Shown here piece after piece: positions 56,107 through 64,000 of a stretch of DNA of 64,000 bases; within the stretch, counting starts at the first letter, position 1; each line of letters starts with the position of its first letter. Both the position numbers and the translations under genes were made by a program. Source of the stretch: Rivihabitans pingtungensis (GTDB lineage: Bacteria > Pseudomonadota > Gammaproteobacteria > Burkholderiales > Aquaspirillaceae); contig NZ_QJKI01000003.1 in assembly GCF_003201855.1 (NCBI RefSeq), positions 171,313 to 235,312 of the forward strand, read 5' to 3'. The notes beneath the pieces were generated by a model. The model was not told the origin of the DNA. It searched no databases and was given only the letters and a program-made list of their open reading frames with translations.

Positions 56107-57579
56107 TCAGGCGGCTTTTTTCTCTTCGGCGCTGGCCGGAGCAGTTTTCCACGGCGGGGTCAGCTTGCTCCACACCGGGCTGGACAGAGCGATGTCCATG
56201 TCGCGGGCGAAGATGGCGAAGCCGTCGTAGCCGTGGTACGGGCCGGAGTAATCCCAGGAGTGCATCTGGCGCAGCGGGATGCCCATCTTCTGGAAGATGT
56301 ACTTTTCCTTGATGCCGGAGCCGACCAGGTCGGGCTTGATTTTCTTGACGAATTCTTCCAGCTCGAAGCCGGTCACATCGTCATACAGCAGGGTGGCGTC
56401 GCCCATTTCCTTGATCGTGCGGTCGTAGTCATCGTTGTGGGCGAATTCGTAGCCCGTGCCGATCACTTCCATGCCCAGATCTTCGTAGGCGCCGATCACG
56501 TGACGCGGACGCAGACCACCGACGTACAGCATCACTTTCTTGCCTTGCAGGCGCGGTTTGTACTTGGCGACGATTTCGTCCATCATCGGCTGATAACGGG
56601 CGATCACGGCCTCGGACTTTTCCTTGACGGAATCATCAAAGAAGGCGGCAATCTTGCGGATCGATTCGATGATCTTGGTCGGGCCGAAGAAGTTGTATTC
56701 CATGTAAGGAATGCCGTACTTCTCTTCCATGTGGCGGCTGATGTAGTTCATCGAACGGTAGCAGTGCAGCAGGTTCAGCTTGACCTTGGGGGTGTTCATC
56801 ATTTCCGCCAGGGTGCCGTCGCCCGACCACTGCGCCACCACGCGCAGACCCATTTCTTCCAGGATCACGCGGGTTGCCCAGGCGTCGCCGCCGATGTTGT
56901 AGTCGCCGATGATGGCCACGTCGTACGGGGTGGACTCATAAGCCTGACCGTCGCGCTTGTCCAGCACCCAGTCACGGATGGCGTCGTTGGCGATGTGGTG
57001 ACCCAGCGACTGGGACACGCCACGGAAGCCTTCGCAACGCACCGGGATAATCGGCTTGTTGATGACTACGGCGCTCTTCTTGGAGACGGCTTCGATGTCA
57101 TCGCCAATCAGACCGATCGGGCATTCGGATTGCACCGAGATGCCGTTGTGCAGCGGGAACAGTTGTTCCACTTCTTCAATCAGCTTGGTCAGCTTTTTGT
57201 CGCCGCCAAACACGATGTCTTTTTCCTGGAAATCAGAAGTGAAGTTCATCGTGCCGAAGGAGTTCACCCCGGTGGTGCCGACGTAATAGTTGCGGCGACC
57301 AGCGCGGGAGTACTGACCACACCCCACCGGGCCGTGGGAGATGTGGATCATGTCCTTGATCGGACCCCAAACCACGCCCTTGGAGCCGGCGTAGGCGCAA
57401 CCACGGATGGTCATCACGCCCGGCAGGGACTTACGGTTGGAGGTAATGCACTTTTTGGACTGTTCCAGCGAGGTGTCGTTGGCAGCCAGGTGCTTTTTGC
57501 GATCTTTCTTGGCTTTTTCCGGGTAAACCTCCAGCACCTCAGAGATGAGGGCTTCGGTTTGTTCACGCGTCATGCTCAT
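56107..57579 (-). CDS. nifD: Nitrogenase MoFe protein alpha chain
   Basis: NifD binds FeMo-cofactor and part of the P cluster. The 490-residue protein has the P-cluster cysteines in [29 protein letters not shown] and [12 protein letters not shown]. The FeMo-co ligands are the Cys in [13 protein letters not shown] and the His in [15 protein letters not shown]. It contains FFGPTKI, with no AnfD- or VnfD-type features. GGAGGCCACT precedes the ATG at 57579. Confidence 0.98.
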   Translation of the reverse strand: MSMTREQTEALISEVLEVYPEKAKKDRKKHLAANDTSLEQSKKCITSNRKSLPGVMTIRGCAYAGSKGVVWGPIKDMIHISHGPVGCGQYSRAGRRNYYVGTTGVNSFGTMNFTSDFQEKDIVFGGDKKLTKLIEEVEQLFPLHNGISVQSECPIGLIGDDIEAVSKKSAVVINKPIIPVRCEGFRGVSQSLGHHIANDAIRDWVLDKRDGQAYESTPYDVAIIGDYNIGGDAWATRVILEEMGLRVVAQWSGDGTLAEMMNTPKVKLNLLHCYRSMNYISRHMEEKYGIPYMEYNFFGPTKIIESIRKIAAFFDDSVKEKSEAVIARYQPMMDEIVAKYKPRLQGKKVMLYVGGLRPRHVIGAYEDLGMEVIGTGYEFAHNDDYDRTIKEMGDATLLYDDVTGFELEEFVKKIKPDLVGSGIKEKYIFQKMGIPLRQMHSWDYSGPYHGYDGFAIFARDMDIALSSPVWSKLTPPWKTAPASAEEKKAA

Positions 57580-57632
57580 AGTGGCCTCCGTCGCGTTGCC
57601 ACCAATCTGTGGCGAAACGCTTGTGTTGAAGG

Positions 57633-57662
57633 GGCAGGCGCCAGGGCGGGGGGCCGCCTGCC
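57633..57662 (-). other. Hairpin between nifH and nifD
   Basis: GGCAGGCG pairs with CGCCTGCC around fourteen bases in the 141-bp nifH-nifD gap. Such stems are thought to give nifH more message than nifDK. Confidence 0.55.
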
Positions 57663-57720
57663 GGGTCGCAGAGTCAGGTGCAGGCCGGTCGGGCAATCCG
57701 CCAACCTGCGGTACAGCGCA

Positions 57721-58617
<897 letters not shown>

Positions 58618-58681
58618 CTAGGTTCAGTGACACAGTTAGCGAGAAGGGTGAAGATGCTTTCGCGTTTTGCGCTTCTCTTTG

Positions 58682-58697
58682 TGCACGGAGCGTGCCA
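58682..58697 (-). promoter_or_regulatory. Sigma-54 promoter of nifHDK
   Basis: On the minus strand, TGGCACGCTCCGTGCA has a perfect -24 half and a -12 half with G for T. It lies about 77 bp upstream of the nifH start, leaving a longer leader than at the other nif promoters. Confidence 0.8.
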
Positions 58698-58714
58698 AGC
58701 CCTGGCACGAACAA

Positions 58715-58727
58715 CAAATCACTGATT
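58715..58727 (-). promoter_or_regulatory. IHF-like site of nifH
   Basis: On the minus strand, AATCAGTGATTTG matches WATCAA-N4-TTR with one mismatch. Confidence 0.45.
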
Positions 58728-58763
58728 CATAAGAGAATAATTTTTTAGCCCTGAAGATTTCAC

Positions 58764-59618
58764 GTGTCGGCTTGTGACAATTCCCCTACGCTTTGTAGGG
58801 CTAACAACAAAACCCCGGCGCTGCCGCGCGAGGCGTATCTGCCCATTAACCGCTGCAATCTGCCGGCGGTGATTCTGGGCAGCCCCACCTACCGCGACGC
58901 GCCAATGCCGCTCAAGCTCGACGGCGTGGCCGAGCTGCACGCCGACCTGTTTCGCCGGCTGGACGCCGCCCAGGCGCCGGCCCAGCGGGCGGAAATCTTT
59001 CAGGACTATATGACCGTGCACTTTCGGCTGGAGCAGCCGGAAGACGCCGGCTACAACGCCACACGCGGCGGCCGGCGCGGCGCGCACTACATCAGTGTGC
59101 TGCGCGGCTGGAGCATCAACGCCGACAGCCGCGAAGGCGCCGTGCTGAAAGGCTGGGTGGAATCACGCTTTGGCCTGACCCCGCGTTTTCATGGCGAGCC
59201 GCTGCGCGACCCCTCGGCGCCGGCCTACCGCCACTATCTAGAGATGCGCGCCGCCGGCTTATATGGCACCCACGCGCTGGAAGCCCAGCTGGACCTGGTG
59301 TACAGCTATTGTCAGTACGAACTGGCGCGCGCCTGGCCGGCCGATGCGCCGCTGACGCTGTATCGCGGCGTCAACCGCATGGACGACTTTGAACAACTCG
59401 GCGGCGACGCCCGCCGCCCGCGCCTGCTGCTGAATAATCTGAATTCGTTTACTGGCCAGCGCGAACGCGCCGATGAATTTGGCGATGTCATCCTCACCGT
59501 GGAGGTGCCCACCCCATTGATCGTCTGTTATTGCGGCCTGCTGCCCGGCGCCTTGCGCGGCGAAGACGAATATCTGGTGCTGGGCGGCGTTTATGATGTG
59601 ACGCGCTCCACCCTGTAG
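58764..59618 (+). CDS. draT: NAD+-dinitrogenase-reductase ADP-ribosyltransferase DraT
   Basis: DraT inactivates NifH by ADP-ribosylating Arg102 when ammonium rises or energy falls. The 284-residue protein has the family blocks LPINRCNLPAVILGSP, DYMTVHFRLEQPEDAGY, GREGAVLKGWVESRFGL-like and YGTHALEAQLDLVYSYCQYEL. The R-S-E transferase residues are in LYRGVNR, LNSFTGQRERADEFGD and GEDEYLVLGG. No ATG fits the N terminus; the GTG at 58764 is the only reasonable start and has a weak ribosome-binding site. The usual partner draG is absent from the window. Confidence 0.93.
   Translation: MSACDNSPTLCRANNKTPALPREAYLPINRCNLPAVILGSPTYRDAPMPLKLDGVAELHADLFRRLDAAQAPAQRAEIFQDYMTVHFRLEQPEDAGYNATRGGRRGAHYISVLRGWSINADSREGAVLKGWVESRFGLTPRFHGEPLRDPSAPAYRHYLEMRAAGLYGTHALEAQLDLVYSYCQYELARAWPADAPLTLYRGVNRMDDFEQLGGDARRPRLLLNNLNSFTGQRERADEFGDVILTVEVPTPLIVCYCGLLPGALRGEDEYLVLGGVYDVTRSTL
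58794..58809. promoter_or_regulatory. NifA-type activator site of nifH
   Basis: TGT-AGGGCTAACA-ACA matches TGT-N10-ACA, about 97 bp upstream of the -24 element. It lies within the first codons of draT if the GTG at 58764 is used. Confidence 0.7.
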
Positions 59619-59629
59619 CACTTACGACA
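59614..59629. promoter_or_regulatory. NifA-type activator site of the SIR2-like gene
   Basis: TGT-AGCACTTACG-ACA matches TGT-N10-ACA and overlaps the draT stop codon, about 50 bp upstream of the sigma-54-like element. Confidence 0.55.
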
Positions 59630-59679
59630 AAAGCACACAAACCACACGCTAACTGCTTGTTTTGTAATGCAGCGCATGC

Positions 59680-59695
59680 AGGTGTGGAATTTGCT
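59680..59695 (+). promoter_or_regulatory. Possible sigma-54 promoter of the SIR2-like gene
   Basis: AGGTGTGGAATTTGCT keeps GG and GC ten bases apart and has a good TTTGCT -12 half, but the -24 half is weak. It ends 38 bp before the start codon. Confidence 0.5.
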
Positions 59696-59733
59696 GTGAG
59701 GCGGGTGTCCCCCATTCAGCCCGGATACCCGCC

Positions 59734-60576
59734 ATGACCCCTGCCCTGCGCGCCACCCTGATCGCCGGCATCCAAGACGGCAGCATCGTCCCCTACCTCG
59801 GTTGCGGGGTGCTGGCCGACGTGCGCCACACCGACACCGGCGCCGCCATCCCCGCCGACAGCGATTCGCTGATTCTGGCCATGAACAACGGCCGGCCGAT
59901 GTCGCCCAAGCTGATGTATGAATTTCCGCGCGCGGCGATGAATGTCGAGCTCAAGCGCGGCCGTGGCGCCGTCACCCGCTTTCTGGACCAAGTGTATGGC
60001 GACAGCCGCTGGACCCGCGCCGCCGTACACGACTGGCTGCGCGCCATCCGCCCGCCGTATGTGATTGACGTCAACCGCGACACCCAGCTGCAAGACAGCT
60101 ACGCCGACATCCCGCACACCCTGATTGTGGGCGTGGCCCGCGTCACCGGCGACGGCACCCGCTACCGGCTGTTTGCCTGGGACGGCGAAAAATACACCCC
60201 CACCAGCGACCTGGCCCCCGGCCAACCCATCCTGTTCAAGCCGATGGGCACGCCGCGTCCCGGCGGCGCCGGCTATATCGCCTCGGACGCCGACTATGTG
60301 GACTACATCACCGAGCTGATGGGCGGCTTTGCCATCCCGCCCACCCTGAAAACCCTGCGCCAGGGCAAGCGTTACCTGCTGATGGGCCTGCGCCTGAACC
60401 GCGACACCGAGCGCATGGTGATGGCCGACATCATCTACGCCGCCCACACCCCGCCGGGCTGGGTGCTGATTGCCGAACCCACCGCCAAGGAAGAACGCTT
60501 CTGTGCCCGACTGGGCCTGGAAATCATCCGCGCCGACATCGGCGAATTGATCGGCGAAACCGCCATGGCCGCCTGA
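59734..60576 (+). CDS. SIR2-like domain protein in the nif cluster
   Basis: The 280-residue protein resembles the SIR2-like (SIR2_2) group: IQDGSIVPYLGCGVLADVR at the N terminus, PPYVIDVNRDTQLQDSYAD, FKPMGTPRPGGAGYIASDADYVDYITELMGG and RYLLMGLRLNRDTERMVMADI. SIR2 folds bind NAD+ and can remove acyl or ADP-ribose groups or hydrolyse NAD+. The canonical sirtuin GAG and zinc motifs are not evident, so activity is uncertain. It follows draT, where draG often lies, and has its own NifA/sigma-54-like sites. Confidence 0.75.
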   Translation: MTPALRATLIAGIQDGSIVPYLGCGVLADVRHTDTGAAIPADSDSLILAMNNGRPMSPKLMYEFPRAAMNVELKRGRGAVTRFLDQVYGDSRWTRAAVHDWLRAIRPPYVIDVNRDTQLQDSYADIPHTLIVGVARVTGDGTRYRLFAWDGEKYTPTSDLAPGQPILFKPMGTPRPGGAGYIASDADYVDYITELMGGFAIPPTLKTLRQGKRYLLMGLRLNRDTERMVMADIIYAAHTPPGWVLIAEPTAKEERFCARLGLEIIRADIGELIGETAMAA

Positions 60577-60688
60577 CACCACACCCTGATGCGACGCCCA
60601 CGCCGACAGCCGGCCCAGGCAGACCGCACCCGCGCCGCGTCAGGATTGCTTTTGACTCACCCTCCACCCACTTGCAAGGAATGCGACC

Positions 60689-61246
60689 ATGCTGATGACC
60701 CGCTACGAACCGTTGATTTTCAACGCCAACTTCACCGAAACCTCCAGCGACGGCAAATACGTTGCCTATCGCGGCGAGCTGACCATCTGCGAAGGCGAAG
60801 TGGCCGACGCCCAGGGCCGCCGCAAGCCGCCGACTGAAGTGCTCAAGCAAGTGGCCGTGCTGGGCGAAGGCGACAGCCTGAAATTCCTGACCGGCTCGCT
60901 GGATACCGTGGCGCAACTGCCCGACCTGATCGCCCGCTTTGGCGCCGACATCACCGCCGACACCCAAGTGGTGCTGTTCGTGATCGACGCCACCAAAGAA
61001 ATGACCGTAGAAGTCAACGGCGCCAAGATGTATCTGATCCCGCTGTCCGAAGGCATGGCCTGGAACGAGCTGATCGACGTGCTGGCGCTGGAAAAAAGCG
61101 ACTTCAAGGGCCAATCCGGCGCCGACAAAGTGGTCACCCTGTACAAGGCCGTGTGTGACTACAAGCCCAAATTCGCCGTGGTGAGCGTGGACGAAGCCGC
61201 CGCCGCCAGCAATGGCGCCAAGCGCGAAATGTGGGGCGCGGTGTAA
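60689..61246 (+). CDS. Unknown nif-cluster protein, 185 aa
   Basis: I do not recognise this protein. It is acidic and soluble, with MLMTRYEPLIFNANFTETSS at the start, VVLFVIDATKEMTVEVNGAKM in the middle and TLYKAVCDYKPKFAVVSVDEAA near the end, and has only two cysteines. AAGGAATGCGACC precedes the ATG. Its stop overlaps the hemerythrin start (TAATG), which implies that the two proteins are made together. Confidence 0.75.
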   Translation: MLMTRYEPLIFNANFTETSSDGKYVAYRGELTICEGEVADAQGRRKPPTEVLKQVAVLGEGDSLKFLTGSLDTVAQLPDLIARFGADITADTQVVLFVIDATKEMTVEVNGAKMYLIPLSEGMAWNELIDVLALEKSDFKGQSGADKVVTLYKAVCDYKPKFAVVSVDEAAAASNGAKREMWGAV

Positions 61247-61662
61247 TGGCCGCCGGCGAAGCCGCCTTCACCCGGCTGGGGGTGGACAGCATGGACGCCA
61301 CCCATGGCGAATTCATCGCCCTGGTGGACGAACTGAACCACACCGCCGACGCGCAAGCGTTTGCCGACGGCTTCGCCCGCCTGGGCGCACACACCCAGCG
61401 GCATTTTGAGCACGAAAGCCGGCTGATGCGCGCCTGTCGCTTTCCCGCCATTGGCGAACACGAAAGCGCCCACGCCCGCGTGCTGGGCGAACTGGCCTTT
61501 ATGCAACGCCAAGTCAGCGCCGGCCGCCTGGCCCCGGCGCGCGACTATGTGCGCGGCCTGCCCGACTGGTTTCACAGCCACCTGCTGACCATGGACGCCG
61601 CCCTGGCCGGCTGCTTAAAGCAACAAGACATGGCGGCCCCGCAACACACGCCCGCAGCGTAA
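61246..61662 (+). CDS. Bacteriohemerythrin
   Basis: Hemerythrins bind O2 at a non-heme di-iron site. The 138-residue protein has all the usual ligands: the first His in MDATHGEFI, the HxxxE motif in HFEHESRL, the HExxH-like EHESAH, and HxxxxD in SHLLTMD. A role in lowering or sensing O2 near nitrogenase is inferred from position only. Its start overlaps the preceding stop codon. No terminator is obvious in the next 200 bp. Confidence 0.92.
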   Translation: MAAGEAAFTRLGVDSMDATHGEFIALVDELNHTADAQAFADGFARLGAHTQRHFEHESRLMRACRFPAIGEHESAHARVLGELAFMQRQVSAGRLAPARDYVRGLPDWFHSHLLTMDAALAGCLKQQDMAAPQHTPAA

Positions 61663-61866
61663 AGGCCACGCGCCGGGCGCAGAAGTCATGCCGTTCGGTT
61701 ATAAAGTCGCGCAGGATACGCTGAAAAACAGTCTTTTCTGCGAAGCTTTGGAATATAGGGTATTGATTTTCAAGATTTGTATCTGAACAAGCTCCCCCCT
61801 CCTGCGCAGATGGGCTCGGCGCCGGTCAGTGATCTGTGCTCAGAGAAATCGGTAGCGAATGGTCAG

Positions 61867-62865
61867 TCAGTGCCGGGTGTCGCCAAACACCTCGTCCAGT
61901 GACGCAGCGTCCAGCACCCGGTCACCCCAGATTTCCAGCTGGGCGGGCGTGGCGGCGGCAAGTTTGGCCTGCTGGGCGGCGGACAGTTCGCCAAAACGAC
62001 GGGTGAGCTGGCGTTGCAACAACAAGGCTTCGCCCAACTGCATGCCTTGTTGCACACCCTGCTGCATGCCTTGTTGAATCCCCTGCTGCATCCCCTTGGC
62101 AATCGCCTGGGCTTCCCAGCGGTCGATATTGGTTTCCAGCATATTGATTCCTCTCGTCAGCTCGTCTGCGTCAGGGGTGTTCAATCCCGGCATTCTGGTT
62201 TCCAGCCGGTATTTTACCCAGTGCGCCAATACCCGGTCGAGGCGTTGCTTGAACGGGGATTTCGCAATGGCGTCGGCCAGGCTGCGAATCGCACGTTTAG
62301 CCGCCGCAGTGTCCGGGGTGTGTTCAAAACAAAAAATCGCCGCCATCACCCGCTGCATGTCTTCCAGCTCGGCAGCGGGGAAGGCGCCTTCGTCCAGCAG
62401 CCAGAATTTCAATTGTGGCTGAAACGGTTTGAGTACGGGTGGATGCGGGCGGATCAATGAATACAGCTCGCTGCTTTGCCGCCAGCGGGCGTCACCGTTA
62501 TACAGCACGATGGGCAACACTGGCGGCAGACCGTCGGCGATGTCCACCGCCTTGCTGCGCAACAGATGATCGTACAGCGCAGCGACATATTGCAGCATGC
62601 GCATCGGCATGGTGTCATCTGGGGTAGATTGAAACTCCAGCAGCAGATAGAGATAAATCCGCCGCCCCTGCAACTCCACTGACCAAACAAGATCATCGGC
62701 GCGCGGCTTCATCGCCGGGGTGACGTAATTGCCGCTTTCCAGCCGCAGCGTGGTGTAATCAAGTAACTCGGACACGCCTGGCGGGGCGAAGGTTTCCAGC
62801 AGCTCTTGCACCAGTTCGGCGTGAGAAAACAGGTATTTATAACCGCTGTCGTGGAGATGTGCCAT
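61867..62865 (-). CDS. Rpn-family recombination-promoting nuclease/putative transposase
   Basis: The 332-residue protein has the YhgA-like nuclease domain: HDSGYKYLFSHAELVQELLETF, DDLVWSVELQGRRIYLYLLLEFQS and MRMLQYVAALYDHLLRS. The D-LEFQS residues are the PD-(D/E)XK core. The C terminus has a tandem GMQQ repeat (about residues 258-281) and a DUF4351-like ending RRFGELSAAQQAKLAAATPAQLEIWGDRVLDA. Rpn proteins are endonucleases that raise recombination. It lies just outside the nif island. Confidence 0.88.
   Translation of the reverse strand: MAHLHDSGYKYLFSHAELVQELLETFAPPGVSELLDYTTLRLESGNYVTPAMKPRADDLVWSVELQGRRIYLYLLLEFQSTPDDTMPMRMLQYVAALYDHLLRSKAVDIADGLPPVLPIVLYNGDARWRQSSELYSLIRPHPPVLKPFQPQLKFWLLDEGAFPAAELEDMQRVMAAIFCFEHTPDTAAAKRAIRSLADAIAKSPFKQRLDRVLAHWVKYRLETRMPGLNTPDADELTRGINMLETNIDRWEAQAIAKGMQQGIQQGMQQGVQQGMQLGEALLLQRQLTRRFGELSAAQQAKLAAATPAQLEIWGDRVLDAASLDEVFGDTRH
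62047..62094 (-). repeat. Tandem 12-bp repeat inside the Rpn gene
   Basis: About four repeats of a 12-bp unit coding GMQQ, GIQQ or GVQQ give a glutamine-rich linker. In-frame copy number could vary by slippage without disrupting the gene. Confidence 0.75.
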
Positions 62866-63045
62866 GCTGGGCAGTGTAGCCTGATGGGTGGGGTAGGCTC
62901 AAGCGGCCTCAGTGGTTTGCCGCATCAGCACCGCCAAGCGCGCCGCACACAGGGCCGGCCAATCGTTTATGCAATGGCCCTGGCTTGAATGCCAGCCTGG
63001 CGCTGGGTAGAGTGGGCTTTTCCTGACCTGCGCCGGCCCCATGCC

Positions 63046-63834
63046 ATGATTCCCGCTGATATCCGCCAAGACATCCTGCACCGCTTGCAGCGCGCCGAAC
63101 AAGAGCACCAGGTGCGCATTCTGTTTGCCATTGAATCCGGCAGCCGCGCCTGGGGCTTTGCCTCGCCCAATAGCGATTACGATGTGCGCTTTGTCTACGC
63201 CCACCCGCGCGACTGGTATCTGGCGGTAGACCTGGAAGAACGCCGCGATGTGATTGAATACCCGATTGTGGACGACATCGACCTGAACGGCTGGGATGTG
63301 CGCAAGGCGCTGCGCCTGCTGTGGAAATCCAACCCCGCGCTGATTGAATGGCTGCAATCCCCCATCACCTACTGCGAACACGGCGATTTTCGCCAGCAGG
63401 CGCTGGCGCTGCTGCCTGCGATTTACACCTCGGAACGAGGGCTGTATCACTACCGCAGCATGGCCAGCAAAAACTATCGCGGCTACCTCAAGCAAGACGA
63501 AGTGCCGCTGAAAAAATACTTTTACGTGCTGCGCCCCTTGCTGGCAGCGCGCTGGATTGCCGACGGACGCGGTGCGCCGCCGATAGAATTTGAGCGCCTG
63601 TTAGCCATGCTGAACGCCGACGAAGCCCAGGTGCGCGCCGACATCCACACCCTGCTGGCGCAAAAGCGCCAAGCCCCCGAGCTGGGCCGCGCCGCCGCCG
63701 TGCCCAGCCTGAACGCCTTTATCGAAACCGAACTGGCCCGCACCCTGCCCGAACTGCCCTGGCCCCCTGGCGGGGCAACCCGGCTCGACCCGCTGAACCA
63801 ACTGTTTCACGCCACCCTGGCGGAAGGCGGCTGA
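63046..63834 (+). CDS. RlaP/YcgL-type predicted nucleotidyltransferase
   Basis: The 262-residue protein starts MIPADIRQDILHRLQRAEQEH and has the polymerase-beta-type core GSRAWGFASPNSDYDVRFVY with the metal-binding Asp residues. DLNGWDVRKALRLLWKSNPALIEWLQSPI and KNYRGYLKQDEVPLKKYFYVLRPLLAARWI are typical of the RlaP/YcgL group, which has been linked to RNA repair. No partner ligase is adjacent. The stop codon leads into a palindromic repeat. Confidence 0.85.
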   Translation: MIPADIRQDILHRLQRAEQEHQVRILFAIESGSRAWGFASPNSDYDVRFVYAHPRDWYLAVDLEERRDVIEYPIVDDIDLNGWDVRKALRLLWKSNPALIEWLQSPITYCEHGDFRQQALALLPAIYTSERGLYHYRSMASKNYRGYLKQDEVPLKKYFYVLRPLLAARWIADGRGAPPIEFERLLAMLNADEAQVRADIHTLLAQKRQAPELGRAAAVPSLNAFIETELARTLPELPWPPGGATRLDPLNQLFHATLAEGG

Positions 63835-63907
63835 GCGTCGCTCAGCAACCCCTCCTGGCGTTGTTGCGCGGCCTTGCCGTACTGCTTGCACTGTCTGCGC
63901 TCGCCTA
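63832..63907 (+). repeat. Dispersed palindromic repeat, copy 12 (interrupted)
   Basis: It begins at the nucleotidyltransferase stop (TGAGCGTCGCTCAGCAACCCC), runs through CTCCTGGCGTTGTTGCGCGGC and CTGCTTGCACTGTCTGCGC, and stops at CGCCTAG. In other copies CGCCTAG/CGCCTGG continues into CCAGGA; here the IS element takes over. Confidence 0.85.
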
Positions 63908-64000
63908 GAGCCTGTTCTGAACTATCCCATAGCGGTAAAATCCAAGCCCCATGGAAAACCGCAAACCTTACCCATCCGATGTCAGCGACGAAGAATGGGC
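63908..64000 (+). mobile_element. IS5-family insertion sequence, left end (partial)
   Basis: From 63908 the sequence no longer follows the repeat. GAGCCTGTTCTGAAC is likely the terminal inverted repeat, followed 43 bp after the junction by a transposase start. The CTAG at the junction fits the TA-containing targets of the IS427-like group. The remainder is beyond the window. Confidence 0.75.
63951..64000 (+). CDS. IS5-family transposase, N-terminal fragment
   Basis: The visible 16 residues, MENRKPYPSDVSDEEW, match the start of IS5-family DDE transposases, which typically open with a RPYPSDLTDEQW-like segment. The catalytic domain lies outside the window. Confidence 0.8.
   Translation, partial: MENRKPYPSDVSDEEW

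Noticed and set aside
58703..58718. A sigma-54 promoter facing draT (TGGCACGAACAACAAA)
   Set aside because: The -24 half is perfect but the -12 GC is missing, so it is reported only as part of the dyad.
62047..62094. Short tandem repeats that could suggest a CRISPR-like array
   Set aside because: The units are 12 bp, have no spacers and encode an in-frame GMQQ linker in the Rpn nuclease.

Overview
The window looks like chromosomal DNA of a GC-rich, nitrogen-fixing betaproteobacterium, most likely of the order Neisseriales (a Chromobacteriaceae-like diazotroph). This is inferred from the gene orders nadD-rsfS-rlmH and rplU-rpmA-obgE, from an aceE-aceF-lpdA operon whose E3 subunit carries its own lipoyl domain, and from Nif proteins that closely resemble those of Azotobacter. 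No rRNA, tRNA or CRISPR array was seen.

Positions 1-38,500 are mostly housekeeping and accessory genes. They include rlmH (partial), rsfS, nadD, a beta-carbonic anhydrase, an exported hydrolase, pxpB-pxpC with a divergent MarR-type regulator, a persulfide-sensor-like ArsR regulator with a split YeeE/YedE transporter, and an M48/TPR periplasmic protease. Next come the pyruvate dehydrogenase operon, a DNase I-fold protein, argB, a TetR-RND-TolC efflux locus, a VOC protein, ridA, an esterase, an MFS exporter, a decayed AzlD gene and a molybdopterin oxidoreductase. The block ends with rplU-rpmA-obgE, the potABCD polyamine transporter, a VanZ-like protein and a HAD nucleotidase. trxC and a CBS-domain protein follow.

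Positions 39,860-61,660 form a nitrogen-fixation island. Minus-strand units are nifHDKT-fdx-nifY-small ORF; an unknown 323-aa gene; nifE; nifN-nifX-rseC-like-DUF269-DUF683-fdxB-two unknown genes; and iscA-nifU-nifS-nifF. Divergent from nifH are draT, a SIR2-like gene, an unknown 185-aa gene and a hemerythrin. At the far edge, convergent with nifF, lies a gene for an AAA+ ATPase of unknown function. nifH, nifE, nifN, iscA, the SIR2-like gene and the AAA+ gene are each preceded by a NifA-type site (TGT-N10-ACA) and a sigma-54 -24/-12 element. In five of the six an IHF-like site lies between them. The sequence therefore places the AAA+ ATPase and the SIR2/unknown/hemerythrin genes in the NifA regulon. 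No draG, nifA, nifB or nifV is present in the window.

The right end holds an Rpn-family nuclease, an RlaP/YcgL-type nucleotidyltransferase and the first 93 bases of an IS5-family element. A dispersed palindromic repeat of about 75-110 bp occurs twelve times between genes. Most copies begin at a stop codon and keep one orientation relative to the gene upstream, and the IS element has inserted into one of them.
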